Shown one piece after another: positions 28,302-36,571 of a DNA stretch of 64,000 nucleotides. This stretch comes from Rahnella aquatilis CIP 78.65 = ATCC 33071. GTDB taxonomy: Bacteria > Pseudomonadota > Gammaproteobacteria > Enterobacterales > Enterobacteriaceae. Both the position numbers and the translations under genes were made by a program. Below the pieces are notes generated by a model. The model made no database searches and was not told where the DNA came from. It worked only from the letters and a program-made list of their open reading frames with translations. Each line of letters begins with the position of its first letter. The first letter of the stretch is position 1. The stretch spans positions 682,001 through 746,000 of the forward strand of contig NC_016818.1 in the NCBI RefSeq assembly GCF_000241955.1. Reading direction: 5' to 3'.

Positions 28302-29279
28302 TTATTTAACATCAGCAATTTGCTGCATCAGATCCTGATGGTCTTTGCCGAATTCATCGCGCACGGATTGCGTGGCTTTGACATACGTCGCAGGGTCAAT
28401 CTCATAGAATTGCACGCCGCCTGCTTTCATGGTGGCGAGGGCTTTCTCGTTATAGGCTTTCCACAGTTCGCGTTGTTCATCCTGCGCTTCTTTCGCCAGT
28501 TTGAGGATTAACTGCTGGTCTTCCGGTTTCAGTTTGTCCCATTTCACTTTTGAATACAGGAACAACTCCGGGATAATGAAATGGCGGCTGTAGGTGTAGT
28601 TTTTCACCACCGGCAGATAGTTGTGGGCGACAAATGTCGGCGGGTTGTTTTCGGTGCCATCAATGACGCCGGTCTGCATGCCGCTGAATACTTCACTGAC
28701 ACCCATTGCCACCGGGTTTGCACCCATCGCTTTCAGCGTTGCCAGCGCAATCGGGCTGCCCTGTACGCGGATTTTCATGCCGTGCAAATCTTCCGGTTTC
28801 ACCACCGGTTTTTTGGTGATCAGGTTACGCGTGCCGCCATCCATCCAGCCGAGAAAGACCAGCCGCGAATTCGGGTTGCTGGTGATTTTATCGCCGATTT
28901 CTTTACCGATCTGACCGTCGAGCACTTTGTGCATATGGTCTTCGTCACGGAAAATATAGGGCAGGGTGAACACATTAATTTCCGGCAGAATCGAAGCAAC
29001 CGGCGTCATCGACACACGGATGATATCCAGCGCACCGAGCTGCGCCTGTTCAATTTCCTGCTTTTCATCCCCCAGCACGCCGCCCGGAAACGTTTTAATT
29101 TCGAGGCGTCCGTCCGTTTGTTTTTGCAGTTTTTCGCCCATGTGCTGAACGGCGACGACGTTGGGATAGCCTTGCGGATGTACGTCAGCGGCTTTCAGCG
29201 TCTGTGCTGACACGCCATGTGTAAATAAAAGGGTCGCGGAACTCAGGCAAAGGCTGAGAAGTGCTTTTTGCATTTTCAT
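28302..29279 (-). CDS. TRAP transporter periplasmic solute-binding protein (DctP family)
   Basis: This is the periplasmic binding protein of the TRAP system, probably for an acidic sugar. It has 325 residues from MKMQKALL; a Sec signal peptide ends near VSAQ. The family carboxylate-binding arginine lies in GMKIRVQGSP near 172, followed by GVSEVFSGMQTGVIDGTENNP (about 191-211). The ENN sequence resembles binding proteins for uronates and related sugar acids more than C4-dicarboxylate DctP; this is inference from memory of the family. The open frame reaches 29444, but GGAGACAAACTG before 29279 and the signal peptide fix the start. A CRP-like site lies about 200 bp upstream. Confidence 0.9.
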   Translation of the reverse strand: MKMQKALLSLCLSSATLLFTHGVSAQTLKAADVHPQGYPNVVAVQHMGEKLQKQTDGRLEIKTFPGGVLGDEKQEIEQAQLGALDIIRVSMTPVASILPEINVFTLPYIFRDEDHMHKVLDGQIGKEIGDKITSNPNSRLVFLGWMDGGTRNLITKKPVVKPEDLHGMKIRVQGSPIALATLKAMGANPVAMGVSEVFSGMQTGVIDGTENNPPTFVAHNYLPVVKNYTYSRHFIIPELFLYSKVKWDKLKPEDQQLILKLAKEAQDEQRELWKAYNEKALATMKAGGVQFYEIDPATYVKATQSVRDEFGKDHQDLMQQIADVK

Positions 29280-29470
29280 CAGTTTGTCTCCAGGGTACTC
29301 GGTAAGAGAAAGATAAATGTGAACAAGTATCGAACTGGACGGGCGCAGAGGCGTTGCCGATTCATTTTGAAAAATGTCTAAATAAGCTTTTAAATGATAG
29401 GGATACATGACGCGCCGGTGTGCGGTTTTCACCAGTGGAAGCACATTACCTTATTTTTCGTTGTGCGGTA

Positions 29471-29486
29471 TTTGAGCGTTATCACA
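29471..29486. promoter_or_regulatory. CRP-like site upstream of the TRAP operon
   Basis: TTTGA-N6-TCACA matches 9 of 10 consensus positions of TGTGA-N6-TCACA. Its centre is about 42 bp upstream of a start site predicted from the minus-strand TAATGT at 29448-29443, which is class II activator geometry. Catabolite control of the transporter is inferred. Confidence 0.5.
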
Positions 29487-29521
29487 AACTAGCAACAAAT
29501 GTAAAAAGCTGTTGCTTAATA

Positions 29522-29540
29522 TTTAAAACGTTGTTTTGAC
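29522..29540. promoter_or_regulatory. KdgR-like palindrome
   Basis: The core AAACGTTGTTT (29526-29536) fits all 11 central positions of the enterobacterial KdgR consensus (AAAYRNYRTTT) and is a near-perfect palindrome AAAAC-GTT-GTTTT. The outer flanks match poorly. KdgR controls pectin and hexuronate catabolism genes; a link to the adjacent TRAP operon is inference. Confidence 0.35.
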
Positions 29541-29686
29541 TTGAGTAATGATATTCAGATGATTGATTTACTGCGTAATTTTTTTTGAAAGTGTGACGCA
29601 GGTTAAATTGTTCAACCCTTGTACAAACAGGAAAAACCTTGTCATCTGTCAATGACACGCTGGCCGCCAGGCGTGACAATGTAAAT

Positions 29687-29705
29687 AATAATGAGAACGA
29701 CTATC
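29687..29705 (+). promoter_or_regulatory. Fur box upstream of exbBD
   Basis: AATAATGAGAACGACTATC matches 15 of 19 positions of the Fur consensus GATAATGATAATCATTATC allowing G at position 9. It lies 75 bp before exbB, next to a TATCAT -10 candidate (29726-29731). Iron repression of exbBD is established in enterics. Confidence 0.6.
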
Positions 29706-29780
29706 AATTAGGGCTTTTTTTTTGATATCATTCGGCGTTATTCATTCCTTTTACATACTGATTCTGGCTGGAGGCGACGC

Positions 29781-30719
29781 GTGAAAACGGCTCGCAATAA
29801 GATGAAAGAGGCGACCTCATTACTGATGTCGTTAATGTTGGTTGCTGGTCTGAGCGGCAACGCGATGGCTGCACCTGCGACGCCGGCTGGACAAGCCGTC
29901 AGTTCTGCTGCAACCCAACCGGCACCGGCTGCACCGGCGACCGGCGACGCCACGCGTGCTCCGGTGATGCAACCCGCGCCAACAGAGACGGCACCTGTCA
30001 TTCCAACCGATTTGTCTGTTATGGGCATGTATCATCACGCTGATGTGGTGGTGAAGACCGTCATGATCGGTCTGCTGCTGGCTTCTGTGGTCACCTGGGC
30101 ATTGTTATTCAGCAAGGGTGCAGAAGTCTTCACGGGTAAACGTCGTATGCGCCGTGAATTTGATGCGTTGTCTTCCGTTCGTACTCTGGACGAAGCCGCC
30201 GAGCAGGCTGAAAGTTTTGCCGCCAGCAGCATCAGCGCGCAGATGATCCGCGATGCGCAGAACGAGCTGGAACTGTCTGCCGGATCAACGGACAACAACG
30301 GCATTAAAGAACGTACCGGTTTCCGCCTTGAGCGCCGCGTCAGCGCCGCTGGCCGTTACATGGGCCGTGGTAACGGTATTCTGGCGACCATCGGGGCTAT
30401 TTCGCCGTTCGTCGGCCTGTTCGGTACCGTATGGGGCATCATGAACAGCTTCATCGGTATCGCACAGACGCAGACCACCAATCTGGCAGTCGTCGCACCG
30501 GGTATCGCCGAAGCCTTACTGGCGACGGCGGTGGGGCTGGTTGCGGCCATTCCTGCGGTGGTGATCTACAACATTTTCGCCCGTACCATTACCTCTTACC
30601 GTCATCAGGTAGGCGATGTGGCGGCGCAGATTATCCTGTTACAGGGCCGTGATTTGGATCTGGCTGCCAGCGAAGGCAATGCGCCACGCGGTCAGACAGG
30701 TCAGTTACGCGTAGGGTAA
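29781..30719 (+). CDS. exbB: TonB-system energiser ExbB, long form with signal peptide
   Basis: ExbB forms the pentameric inner-membrane motor that with ExbD passes proton-motive force to TonB. At 312 residues it is about 70 longer than E. coli ExbB (244). The extension is an N-terminal signal peptide ending near NAMAA and a Pro/Ala-rich periplasmic stretch (about 32-75), as described for Serratia and Pseudomonas ExbB. Three membrane helices follow, the first at VVVKTVMIGLLLASVVTWALL; the MotA/TolQ domain contains GNGILATIGAISPFVGLFGTVWGIM. The start is GTG 29781 after GGAGG with ideal spacing. exbD follows by 9 bp, and a Fur box lies upstream. Confidence 0.95.
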   Translation: MKTARNKMKEATSLLMSLMLVAGLSGNAMAAPATPAGQAVSSAATQPAPAAPATGDATRAPVMQPAPTETAPVIPTDLSVMGMYHHADVVVKTVMIGLLLASVVTWALLFSKGAEVFTGKRRMRREFDALSSVRTLDEAAEQAESFAASSISAQMIRDAQNELELSAGSTDNNGIKERTGFRLERRVSAAGRYMGRGNGILATIGAISPFVGLFGTVWGIMNSFIGIAQTQTTNLAVVAPGIAEALLATAVGLVAAIPAVVIYNIFARTITSYRHQVGDVAAQIILLQGRDLDLAASEGNAPRGQTGQLRVG

Positions 30720-30728
30720 GAACAGATT

Positions 30729-31163
30729 ATGGCTATTCGGTTAAACGACGATATCGACGAAAGTGGTGAAATGCATGACATCAACGTCACGCCTTTTATC
30801 GACGTCATGCTGGTATTGCTGATTATCTTTATGGTGGCGGCACCGCTGGCCACCGTGGATGTGCGGGTGGATTTACCGGCTTCGACGGCGAAACAGCAGC
30901 CGCGTCCGGAGAAACCGATTTTCCTGTCGGTAAAAGCGGACAAGCAACTGTTTCTCGGCGACACACCCGTGAACGGCAGTAATCTGACCGCCATGCTGGA
31001 TGAGCGTACTCAGGGCAATAAACAGAGTACGATTTTCTTCCGTGCGGATAAGAGTGTTGATTACGAAACGCTGATGAGTGTGATGGATAACCTGCGTAAA
31101 GCCGGTTACCTGAAAGTCGGGCTGGTCGGCGCAGAACAAACCGGTGCCACGGCGGCGCAGTAA
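30729..31163 (+). CDS. exbD: TonB-system proton channel subunit ExbD
   Basis: ExbD sits in the ExbB pore and carries the essential protonatable Asp. Its 144 residues compare with 141 in E. coli. The short cytoplasmic N-terminus MAIRLNDDIDESGEMHDINV leads to the single membrane helix TPFIDVMLVLLIIFMVAAPL with Asp25, the conserved proton-relay residue. The rest is a periplasmic domain ending in Ala/Gln. It is cotranscribed with exbB under the Fur box and ends at a shared terminator with garD. Confidence 0.96.
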   Translation: MAIRLNDDIDESGEMHDINVTPFIDVMLVLLIIFMVAAPLATVDVRVDLPASTAKQQPRPEKPIFLSVKADKQLFLGDTPVNGSNLTAMLDERTQGNKQSTIFFRADKSVDYETLMSVMDNLRKAGYLKVGLVGAEQTGATAAQ

Positions 31164-31189
31164 GTTGTGAATCAAATCAGACGCACAAA

Positions 31190-31213
31190 AAAGGCCAGCA
31201 TTTGCTGGCCTTT
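31190..31213. terminator. Bidirectional terminator between exbD and garD
   Basis: AAAGGCCAGCA (31190-31200) and TGCTGGCCTTT (31203-31213) form a perfect 11-bp palindromic stem flanked by A-rich and T-rich tracts on the two sides. Confidence 0.88.
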
Positions 31214-31235
31214 CGTTTATCTGAAGATGGGTCAC

Positions 31236-32807
31236 TCAGGTCACCGGTGCCGGGTTAAACACCGCCAGCGCATTGTGAATGCCCCAGGTGTCTGACCAGG
31301 TTTTCTTGCGGCCGCTGGCGATGTCCAGAATGAAGTGGAACAGTTCCCAGCCCACATCCTCGATAGTGGCATCACCGGTCGCAATTGTCCCGGCATTGAT
31401 ATCCATCAGGTCGTGCCAGCGGTTTGCCAGTGTGGTGCGCGTTGCCATTTTAATCACCGGCACGGCCAGCAGGCCGTATGGCGTACCGCGCCCGGTGGTG
31501 AATACCTGAACGGTAATACCGGAAGCCAGTTGCTGTGTCCCGCAGACAAAATCGCTGGCAGGTGTGGCGGCGAAAATCAGGCCTTTTTTGGTCGGACGTT
31601 GTCCGGGAGACAACACTTCTGAAATCGCGCTGGTACCGGATTTAGCAATGGAGCCCAGCGCTTTTTCAACCACGTTAGCCAGACCGCCTTTTTTGTTGCC
31701 CGGAGACGGGTTGGCGCTGCGGTCGGTCTGACCCAGCGACAGATAATTATCGTACCAGGCCATTTCTTCCAGCAGACGTTTGCCCACGTCGACATCAGCG
31801 GCACGCGGTGTCAGCAGGTGGATGGCGTCGCGGACTTCTGTCACTTCCGAGAACATCACCGTTGCGCCGCAGCGCACCAGCAGATCAGAAGCGTAACCGA
31901 CAGCAGGGTTTGCGGTTACGCCTGAGAAGGCGTCGCTGCCGCCGCACTGCGTGCCGACCACCAGATCGGAAGCCGGGCAGGTTTCGCGCTGGCGGCGGTT
32001 CAGGCGTTCCAGATGAAATTGTGCGACGGTCAGAATATCGTCCACCATTGACTGGAAGCCGACATGCTGCTCATCCTGCAAACGCACAATGTGCGTGTCA
32101 TCGAGTGAAATCGCCTGCACATCCGGTGTGCCTTCCAGCAGACGTTCCGGTTGTAATTTCTCACAGCCCAGGCCGACCACCATGACTTCGCCGCCAAAGT
32201 TCGGGTTCAGCGCCAGATTGTGGATGGTGCGGATCGGCACGATCGCCGCAGGGGCGTTAATCGCCACACCGCAGCCGTACAGGTGATTCAGTGCCACGAC
32301 GCCATCGACATTGGGGAATTTCGGCAGTAAATCACGTTCAATGATTTTCACCACGTAATCCACCACGCCCGCCACACAGTGCACGCTGGTGGTGATCCCC
32401 AGCAGATTTTTGGTGCCGACGCTGCCGTCGGCATTGCGGTAACCTTCAAAGGTATAACCTTCGAGCGGTGGCAGCGCTGGCGGCACACGGGTGGCCAGCG
32501 GCAGGCTGTTCAGCTCAGGGGCAACCGGTAATTCCACCAGCGATTCGTCAATCCATCCGCCCTGTGCGATATCCCGTACGGCATAACCAATGACTTCTCC
32601 GTAACGAATAATGTCGCCGCCTTTGGCAATGGTTTCTAACGCCACTTTATGGCCTTGCGGAATATGCTCAATTAATTCCAGACCATTAGCAAATCGGGTG
32701 CCGGCTTTTAAGCCATTGTCATTCACAATAATCGCCACGTTATCGCTTTCATGAACTTTAATAAAAAGCGCTTCGGTAGCGTGTTCTTTATCTTTATTAC
32801 GTGACAT
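31236..32807 (-). CDS. garD: Galactarate dehydratase
   Basis: GarD dehydrates D-galactarate to 5-keto-4-deoxy-D-glucarate, the first step of galactarate use. Its 523 residues equal E. coli GarD, with high identity across the protein. An N-terminal SAF-type domain (about 10-100, [19 protein letters not shown]) precedes the UxaA-family catalytic domain. Conserved blocks include [20 protein letters not shown] near 120, GCGVAINAP near 178, [20 protein letters not shown] near 286 and [20 protein letters not shown] near 434. It is divergent from garP-garL-garR-garK, so the whole pathway is clustered here, as in E. coli. Confidence 0.97.
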   Translation of the reverse strand: MSRNKDKEHATEALFIKVHESDNVAIIVNDNGLKAGTRFANGLELIEHIPQGHKVALETIAKGGDIIRYGEVIGYAVRDIAQGGWIDESLVELPVAPELNSLPLATRVPPALPPLEGYTFEGYRNADGSVGTKNLLGITTSVHCVAGVVDYVVKIIERDLLPKFPNVDGVVALNHLYGCGVAINAPAAIVPIRTIHNLALNPNFGGEVMVVGLGCEKLQPERLLEGTPDVQAISLDDTHIVRLQDEQHVGFQSMVDDILTVAQFHLERLNRRQRETCPASDLVVGTQCGGSDAFSGVTANPAVGYASDLLVRCGATVMFSEVTEVRDAIHLLTPRAADVDVGKRLLEEMAWYDNYLSLGQTDRSANPSPGNKKGGLANVVEKALGSIAKSGTSAISEVLSPGQRPTKKGLIFAATPASDFVCGTQQLASGITVQVFTTGRGTPYGLLAVPVIKMATRTTLANRWHDLMDINAGTIATGDATIEDVGWELFHFILDIASGRKKTWSDTWGIHNALAVFNPAPVT

Positions 32808-33013
32808 AACTGTCTCCGCGTTTATTAAACATCCCGGAACAAAAAATTCCGGTTAATTCTCTGAAGTGGGCGCTCAATAATGTTCTTGTAAACATGCTCG
32901 GGTAATACAGGGTATGGTGTCCATTATAAGGCAGTCTTCCGGGAACCTCATTGTGCAACTGACCAGCTTTTTGCCTGATGAGCGTCATTCTGTGTGGCAG
33001 TTGACAGAATAAA

Positions 33014-33029
33014 TGTGATGTAAATCACC
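33014..33029. promoter_or_regulatory. CRP-like site in the gar control region
   Basis: TGTGA-TGTAAA-TCACC matches 9 of 10 conserved positions of the CRP consensus. It lies about 210 bp upstream of garD and 330 bp upstream of garP, so either operon could use it. Confidence 0.55.
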
Positions 33030-33098
33030 CTTTGATTTGCGCGGTTATCACCTCTGCACAATCTGTGATTCTCCTCCCACACCGATGTGTGTATGCAA

Positions 33099-33129
33099 AA
33101 GAATAGTCACAATCAGCAGGGCTATTCTT
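33099..33129. repeat. Inverted repeat upstream of garP, possible operator
   Basis: Perfect arms AAGAATAG and CTATTCTT are separated by 15 bp, about 230 bp before garP. The spacing of about two helical turns between arm centres would suit a dimeric regulator. No regulator is assigned; CdaR is the obvious candidate by pathway. Confidence 0.4.
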
Positions 33130-33358
33130 GGGCGAATGCACAGTGTTATTTCCGGGCCTCTTTTTTATACTGTTCTGGCCCTCTGAAGGTGACGTTGAAA
33201 GTAATACAGGTAAATTTCAGGCGATCATAAATAAAGCATTTATTGCCTGTTTCGAATTAAGAAACTGTACGGCGAATAACCCCAGGTGAATGAAAAACGT
33301 TATTTCGATAGCGATAAGCTGCCTGAAAAATTTTCGCATTATGACAATGAGGGTCACC

Positions 33359-34705
33359 ATGAACATTCAATCTCAGTCCCGGACAATCGCGCAGAGTAAG
33401 GTGCGGACCCATATCCGTTACTATATTCTGCTGATTATCTTTTTAATCACGGCGGTGAATTATGCTGACCGCGCAACGCTCTCTATCGCGGGAACTGAGG
33501 TCGCGCGTGAGCTGGGCCTGGATGCTGCCGACATGGGACAAATCTTTGCCGCGTTCGGCTGGGCTTATCTGATTATGCAATTGCCCGGCGGCTGGCTGCT
33601 GGACAGATTTGGCTCCAAAAAAGTGTACACCTACAGCCTGTTCTTCTGGTCGCTGTTCACCCTGTTGCAGGGCTTTGTGGGTTGGTTCCCGCTGGCATAC
33701 GGCGCACTGACGCTGTTCATGCTGCGTTTCATGCTCGGCTTCTCAGAAGCCCCGTCCTTCCCGGCAAACGCCCGTATCGTGGCAGCCTGGTTTCCGACCA
33801 CGGAACGCGGCACGGCCTCCGCTATTTTTAACTCCGCACAGTATTTCTCGCTGGCGCTGTTCTCACCATTACTGGGCTGGCTGACCTACGCCTGGGGCTG
33901 GGAACATGTTTTCATCGTCATGGGCGTGATTGGTTTTGTGCTGACGCTGGTGTGGATCAAATTTATTCACAACCCGCCGGAACATCCGAATATCTCTAAA
34001 AGTGAGCTGGAGTATCTGAAAGACGGCGGTGCCGTTGTCGACATTGACCATAAGAAAACGGACAGCGCAAACAGCGGCCCGAAATGGAGCTATGTTCGTC
34101 AGATGCTGAGCAGCCGCATGATGCTGGGGATCTTCTTCGGGCAGTATTTTATTAACAGTATTACGTGGTTCTTCCTGACCTGGTTCCCGATTTATCTGGT
34201 TCAGGAAAAAGGCATGTCTATTCTTAAAGTCGGGATGATTGCTGCAATCCCTGCGTTGTGTGGTTTTGCGGGCGGTGTGCTGGGCGGCGTGTTCTCAGAT
34301 TTTCTGATCAGACGCGGCTACTCGCTGACTGTGGCGCGTAAAATTCCTATCGTGCTGGGCATGTTATTAGCCACCAGCATCATTTTGTGTAACTACACGG
34401 ACAATAACGTACTGGTCGTCACCCTGATGGCGCTGGCGTTCTTTGGTAAAGGCTTCGGGGCGCTCGGCTGGCCGGTGATTGCGGATACCGCGCCAAAAGA
34501 AGTCATTGGCCTGTGCGGCGGCATTTTCAACGTGTTCGGTAACGTGGCATCCATCGTGACGCCGCTGGTGATCGGTTACATCGTGAAAGGTCTGCACTCT
34601 TTCAATATGGCATTAATTTTTGTGGGCTGTTCAGCACTGATGGCGATGCTTTGCTATCTGCTGGTGGTCGGCGATATCAAACGTCTGGAACTTAAGAAAC
34701 AGTAA
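33359..34705 (+). CDS. garP: D-galactarate/D-glucarate:H+ symporter (MFS, ACS family)
   Basis: GarP is the inner-membrane major-facilitator importer of galactarate/glucarate. The protein has 448 residues (444 in E. coli) and about 12 membrane helices. It matches GarP better than GudP, for example in VNYADRATLSIAGTEVARELG, GGWLLDRFGSKKVYTYSLFFW, EAPSFPANARIVAAWFPTTERGTA and the C-terminal SFNMALIFVGCSALMAM. I placed the start at 33359 because TGAGGGT lies 4-11 bp upstream; ATGs at 33290, 33341 and 33347 would add poorly conserved residues. It heads garP-garL-garR-garK. Confidence 0.93.
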   Translation: MNIQSQSRTIAQSKVRTHIRYYILLIIFLITAVNYADRATLSIAGTEVARELGLDAADMGQIFAAFGWAYLIMQLPGGWLLDRFGSKKVYTYSLFFWSLFTLLQGFVGWFPLAYGALTLFMLRFMLGFSEAPSFPANARIVAAWFPTTERGTASAIFNSAQYFSLALFSPLLGWLTYAWGWEHVFIVMGVIGFVLTLVWIKFIHNPPEHPNISKSELEYLKDGGAVVDIDHKKTDSANSGPKWSYVRQMLSSRMMLGIFFGQYFINSITWFFLTWFPIYLVQEKGMSILKVGMIAAIPALCGFAGGVLGGVFSDFLIRRGYSLTVARKIPIVLGMLLATSIILCNYTDNNVLVVTLMALAFFGKGFGALGWPVIADTAPKEVIGLCGGIFNVFGNVASIVTPLVIGYIVKGLHSFNMALIFVGCSALMAMLCYLLVVGDIKRLELKKQ

Positions 34706-34762
34706 ATTGCGATGCGGGGTAATCCGGGCATCCCGGCTCTGCCCCCTTTTATGAGGTCAGAT

Positions 34763-35533
34763 ATGAGTAACCAAATGATTCCAAACCGGTTCCGTCAGGA
34801 CTTATTGCAAGGAAAAACCCTGATTGGCTGTTGGTCAGCATTATCCAGCCCGATTTCAACTGAAGTGCTGGGTGTGGCGGGTTTTGACTGGCTGCTGCTT
34901 GATGGTGAACATGCGCCGAATGACGTTGGCACGTTTGTGCCGCAACTGATGGCGCTGAAAGGCAGCCGCAGCGCGCCGGTCGTTCGTCCGCAATTTAATG
35001 ATCCGGTGGTGATTAAACGTCTGCTGGACATCGGTTTCTACAACTTCCTGATCCCGTTTGTGGAAACGCAGGAGCAGGCAGAACTGGCTGTAGCGTCTAC
35101 CCGTTATCCGCCAGCCGGGATCCGTGGCGTTTCCGTTTCGCATCGCAGCAACATGTTCGGCACCGTGCCGGATTACTTCAACCTTATCAATGACAACATC
35201 GCAGTGATGGTGCAAATCGAAAGCCAGCAGGGCGTCGACAATCTGGATGCCATTGCCGCCGTTGACGGCATTGATGGCATTTTCGTCGGCCCGAGTGATC
35301 TGGCCGCAGGCATGGGGCATCTCGGCAATGCCGGGCACCCGGATGTGCAGGCCGCCATCCGTCACATTTTTGCGCGTGCAAAAGCACACGGCAAACCGAG
35401 CGGTATTCTGGCACCGGTTGAAGCGGATGCCCGTCGTTATCTGGAGTGGGGCGCGACCTTTGTGGCCGTCGGCAGTGATTTAGGCGTTTTCCGCGCAGGA
35501 ACTCAGGCGCTGTGCGATCGCTTCACCCAGTGA
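34763..35533 (+). CDS. garL: 5-keto-4-deoxy-D-glucarate aldolase
   Basis: GarL is a class II HpcH/HpaI-family aldolase that splits 5-keto-4-deoxy-D-glucarate into pyruvate and tartronate semialdehyde. From ATG 34763 it is 256 residues, exactly the E. coli length; GAGG lies upstream. Conserved metal and catalytic segments are [13 protein letters not shown] near 44-56, [15 protein letters not shown] near 118, [12 protein letters not shown] near 148-159 and [23 protein letters not shown] near 173-195. An open frame from 34712 would add 17 residues lying between garP and garL and is not used. Confidence 0.96.
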   Translation: MSNQMIPNRFRQDLLQGKTLIGCWSALSSPISTEVLGVAGFDWLLLDGEHAPNDVGTFVPQLMALKGSRSAPVVRPQFNDPVVIKRLLDIGFYNFLIPFVETQEQAELAVASTRYPPAGIRGVSVSHRSNMFGTVPDYFNLINDNIAVMVQIESQQGVDNLDAIAAVDGIDGIFVGPSDLAAGMGHLGNAGHPDVQAAIRHIFARAKAHGKPSGILAPVEADARRYLEWGATFVAVGSDLGVFRAGTQALCDRFTQ

Positions 35534-35570
35534 TCCGCTCTCATTACATCAATATAAAGAGGATACCCGC

Positions 35571-36455
35571 ATGAAAATTGGCTTTATTGGTTTAGGCATC
35601 ATGGGCAAGCCTATGAGCAAAAACCTGCTGAAAGCAGGTTATGAGCTGGTCGTTATGGACCGCAATCCGGATACCGTAGGCGAAATTGTCAAACTCGGCG
35701 CGACGGCAGCAGACACGCCAAAAGCGGTAGCGGCGGTTTCCGACGTGATCATCACGATGTTGCCAAACTCGCCACAGGTGAAAGAGGTGGCGCTGGGTGA
35801 AAATGGTCTGATTGAGGGCGCGCGGCCGGGGACGATTTTCATCGACATGAGTTCTATCGCCCCGCTGGCAAGTCGTGAAATCAGTGAAGCGCTGGCTGCT
35901 AAACACATCGCGATGCTCGATGCGCCGGTCTCCGGTGGCGAACCCAAAGCCATCGACGGCACCATGTCCGTGATGGTGGGCGGCGACAAAGCCGTGTTTG
36001 ATAAATGCTATGAAATCATGAAATCCATGGCGGGTTCCGTGGTGCACACCGGTGATATCGGTGCGGGCAACGTGACCAAACTGGCGAACCAGGTGATTGT
36101 GGCGCTGAACATTGCGGCGATGTCAGAAGCGCTGGTACTGGCAACCAAAGCGGGCGTCGATCCGGATCTGGTTTTCCAGGCCATTCGTGGTGGCCTGGCG
36201 GGCAGTACCGTGCTGGAAGCGAAAGCACCAATGGTGATGGATCGCAACTTTAAGCCGGGATTCCGTATTGATTTACACATCAAAGATTTAGCCAACGCGC
36301 TGGACACCTCACACGGTGTCGGCGCACAACTGCCTCTGACCTCGCTGGTCATGGAAATGATGCAGGCATTGAAAGCGGATGGTCACGGGCAATCTGACCA
36401 TAGCGCCATTGCACGCTATTATGAAACCTTAGCGAAGGTTGAAGTTACCCGTTAG
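35571..36455 (+). CDS. garR: 2-hydroxy-3-oxopropionate (tartronate semialdehyde) reductase
   Basis: GarR reduces tartronate semialdehyde to D-glycerate with NAD(P)H. Its 294 residues equal E. coli GarR. The N-terminal Rossmann motif GFIGLGIMGKPMSKNLLKAGY, the substrate-binding DAPVSGGEPKAIDGTMSVMVGG near 122-143 and the catalytic lysine in GAGNVTKLANQ near 171 mark the beta-hydroxyacid dehydrogenase family. AAAGAGGAT precedes the ATG. It lies 37 bp after garL. Confidence 0.96.
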   Translation: MKIGFIGLGIMGKPMSKNLLKAGYELVVMDRNPDTVGEIVKLGATAADTPKAVAAVSDVIITMLPNSPQVKEVALGENGLIEGARPGTIFIDMSSIAPLASREISEALAAKHIAMLDAPVSGGEPKAIDGTMSVMVGGDKAVFDKCYEIMKSMAGSVVHTGDIGAGNVTKLANQVIVALNIAAMSEALVLATKAGVDPDLVFQAIRGGLAGSTVLEAKAPMVMDRNFKPGFRIDLHIKDLANALDTSHGVGAQLPLTSLVMEMMQALKADGHGQSDHSAIARYYETLAKVEVTR

Positions 36456-36466
36456 TCTGCGGCGGC

Positions 36467-36493
36467 CGCGCGGCACCCGACACGGGAGGCGCG
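36467..36493 (+). promoter_or_regulatory. GC-rich hairpin between garR and garK
   Basis: CGCGC (36467-36471) pairs with GCGCG (36489-36493) outside CCCG/CGGG (36476-36479, 36483-36486). There is no U-run, so processing or mRNA stabilisation within the gar transcript is likelier than termination. Confidence 0.4.
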
Positions 36494-36571
36494 TGGCCCT
36501 GCAGGCAGGATGCAAAACTGACAGGACGCTTTTCCACATCGGCGCGTGCAGTTTATGAAGGTAATGACTTT

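Larger units (their letters stand above)
29280..29780. other. AT-rich divergent control region, TRAP operon and exbB
   Basis: This 501-bp gap has no credible gene. It holds, from left to right, a minus-strand -10 candidate (TAATGT, 29448-29443), a CRP-like site, a KdgR-like palindrome and a Fur box. It is clearly richer in A and T than the flanking genes. Confidence 0.6.
32808..33358. other. Divergent garD/garP control region
   Basis: This 551-bp gap contains no supported gene. It holds a strong CRP-like site, an ATCAC/GTGAT inverted pair (33047-33051, 33065-33069) and an 8-bp inverted repeat AAGAATAG/CTATTCTT (33099-33106, 33122-33129). In E. coli these operons are activated by CdaR; no cdaR gene is in this window. 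An in-frame ATG at 33290 could extend garP but lacks a ribosome site. Confidence 0.55.
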
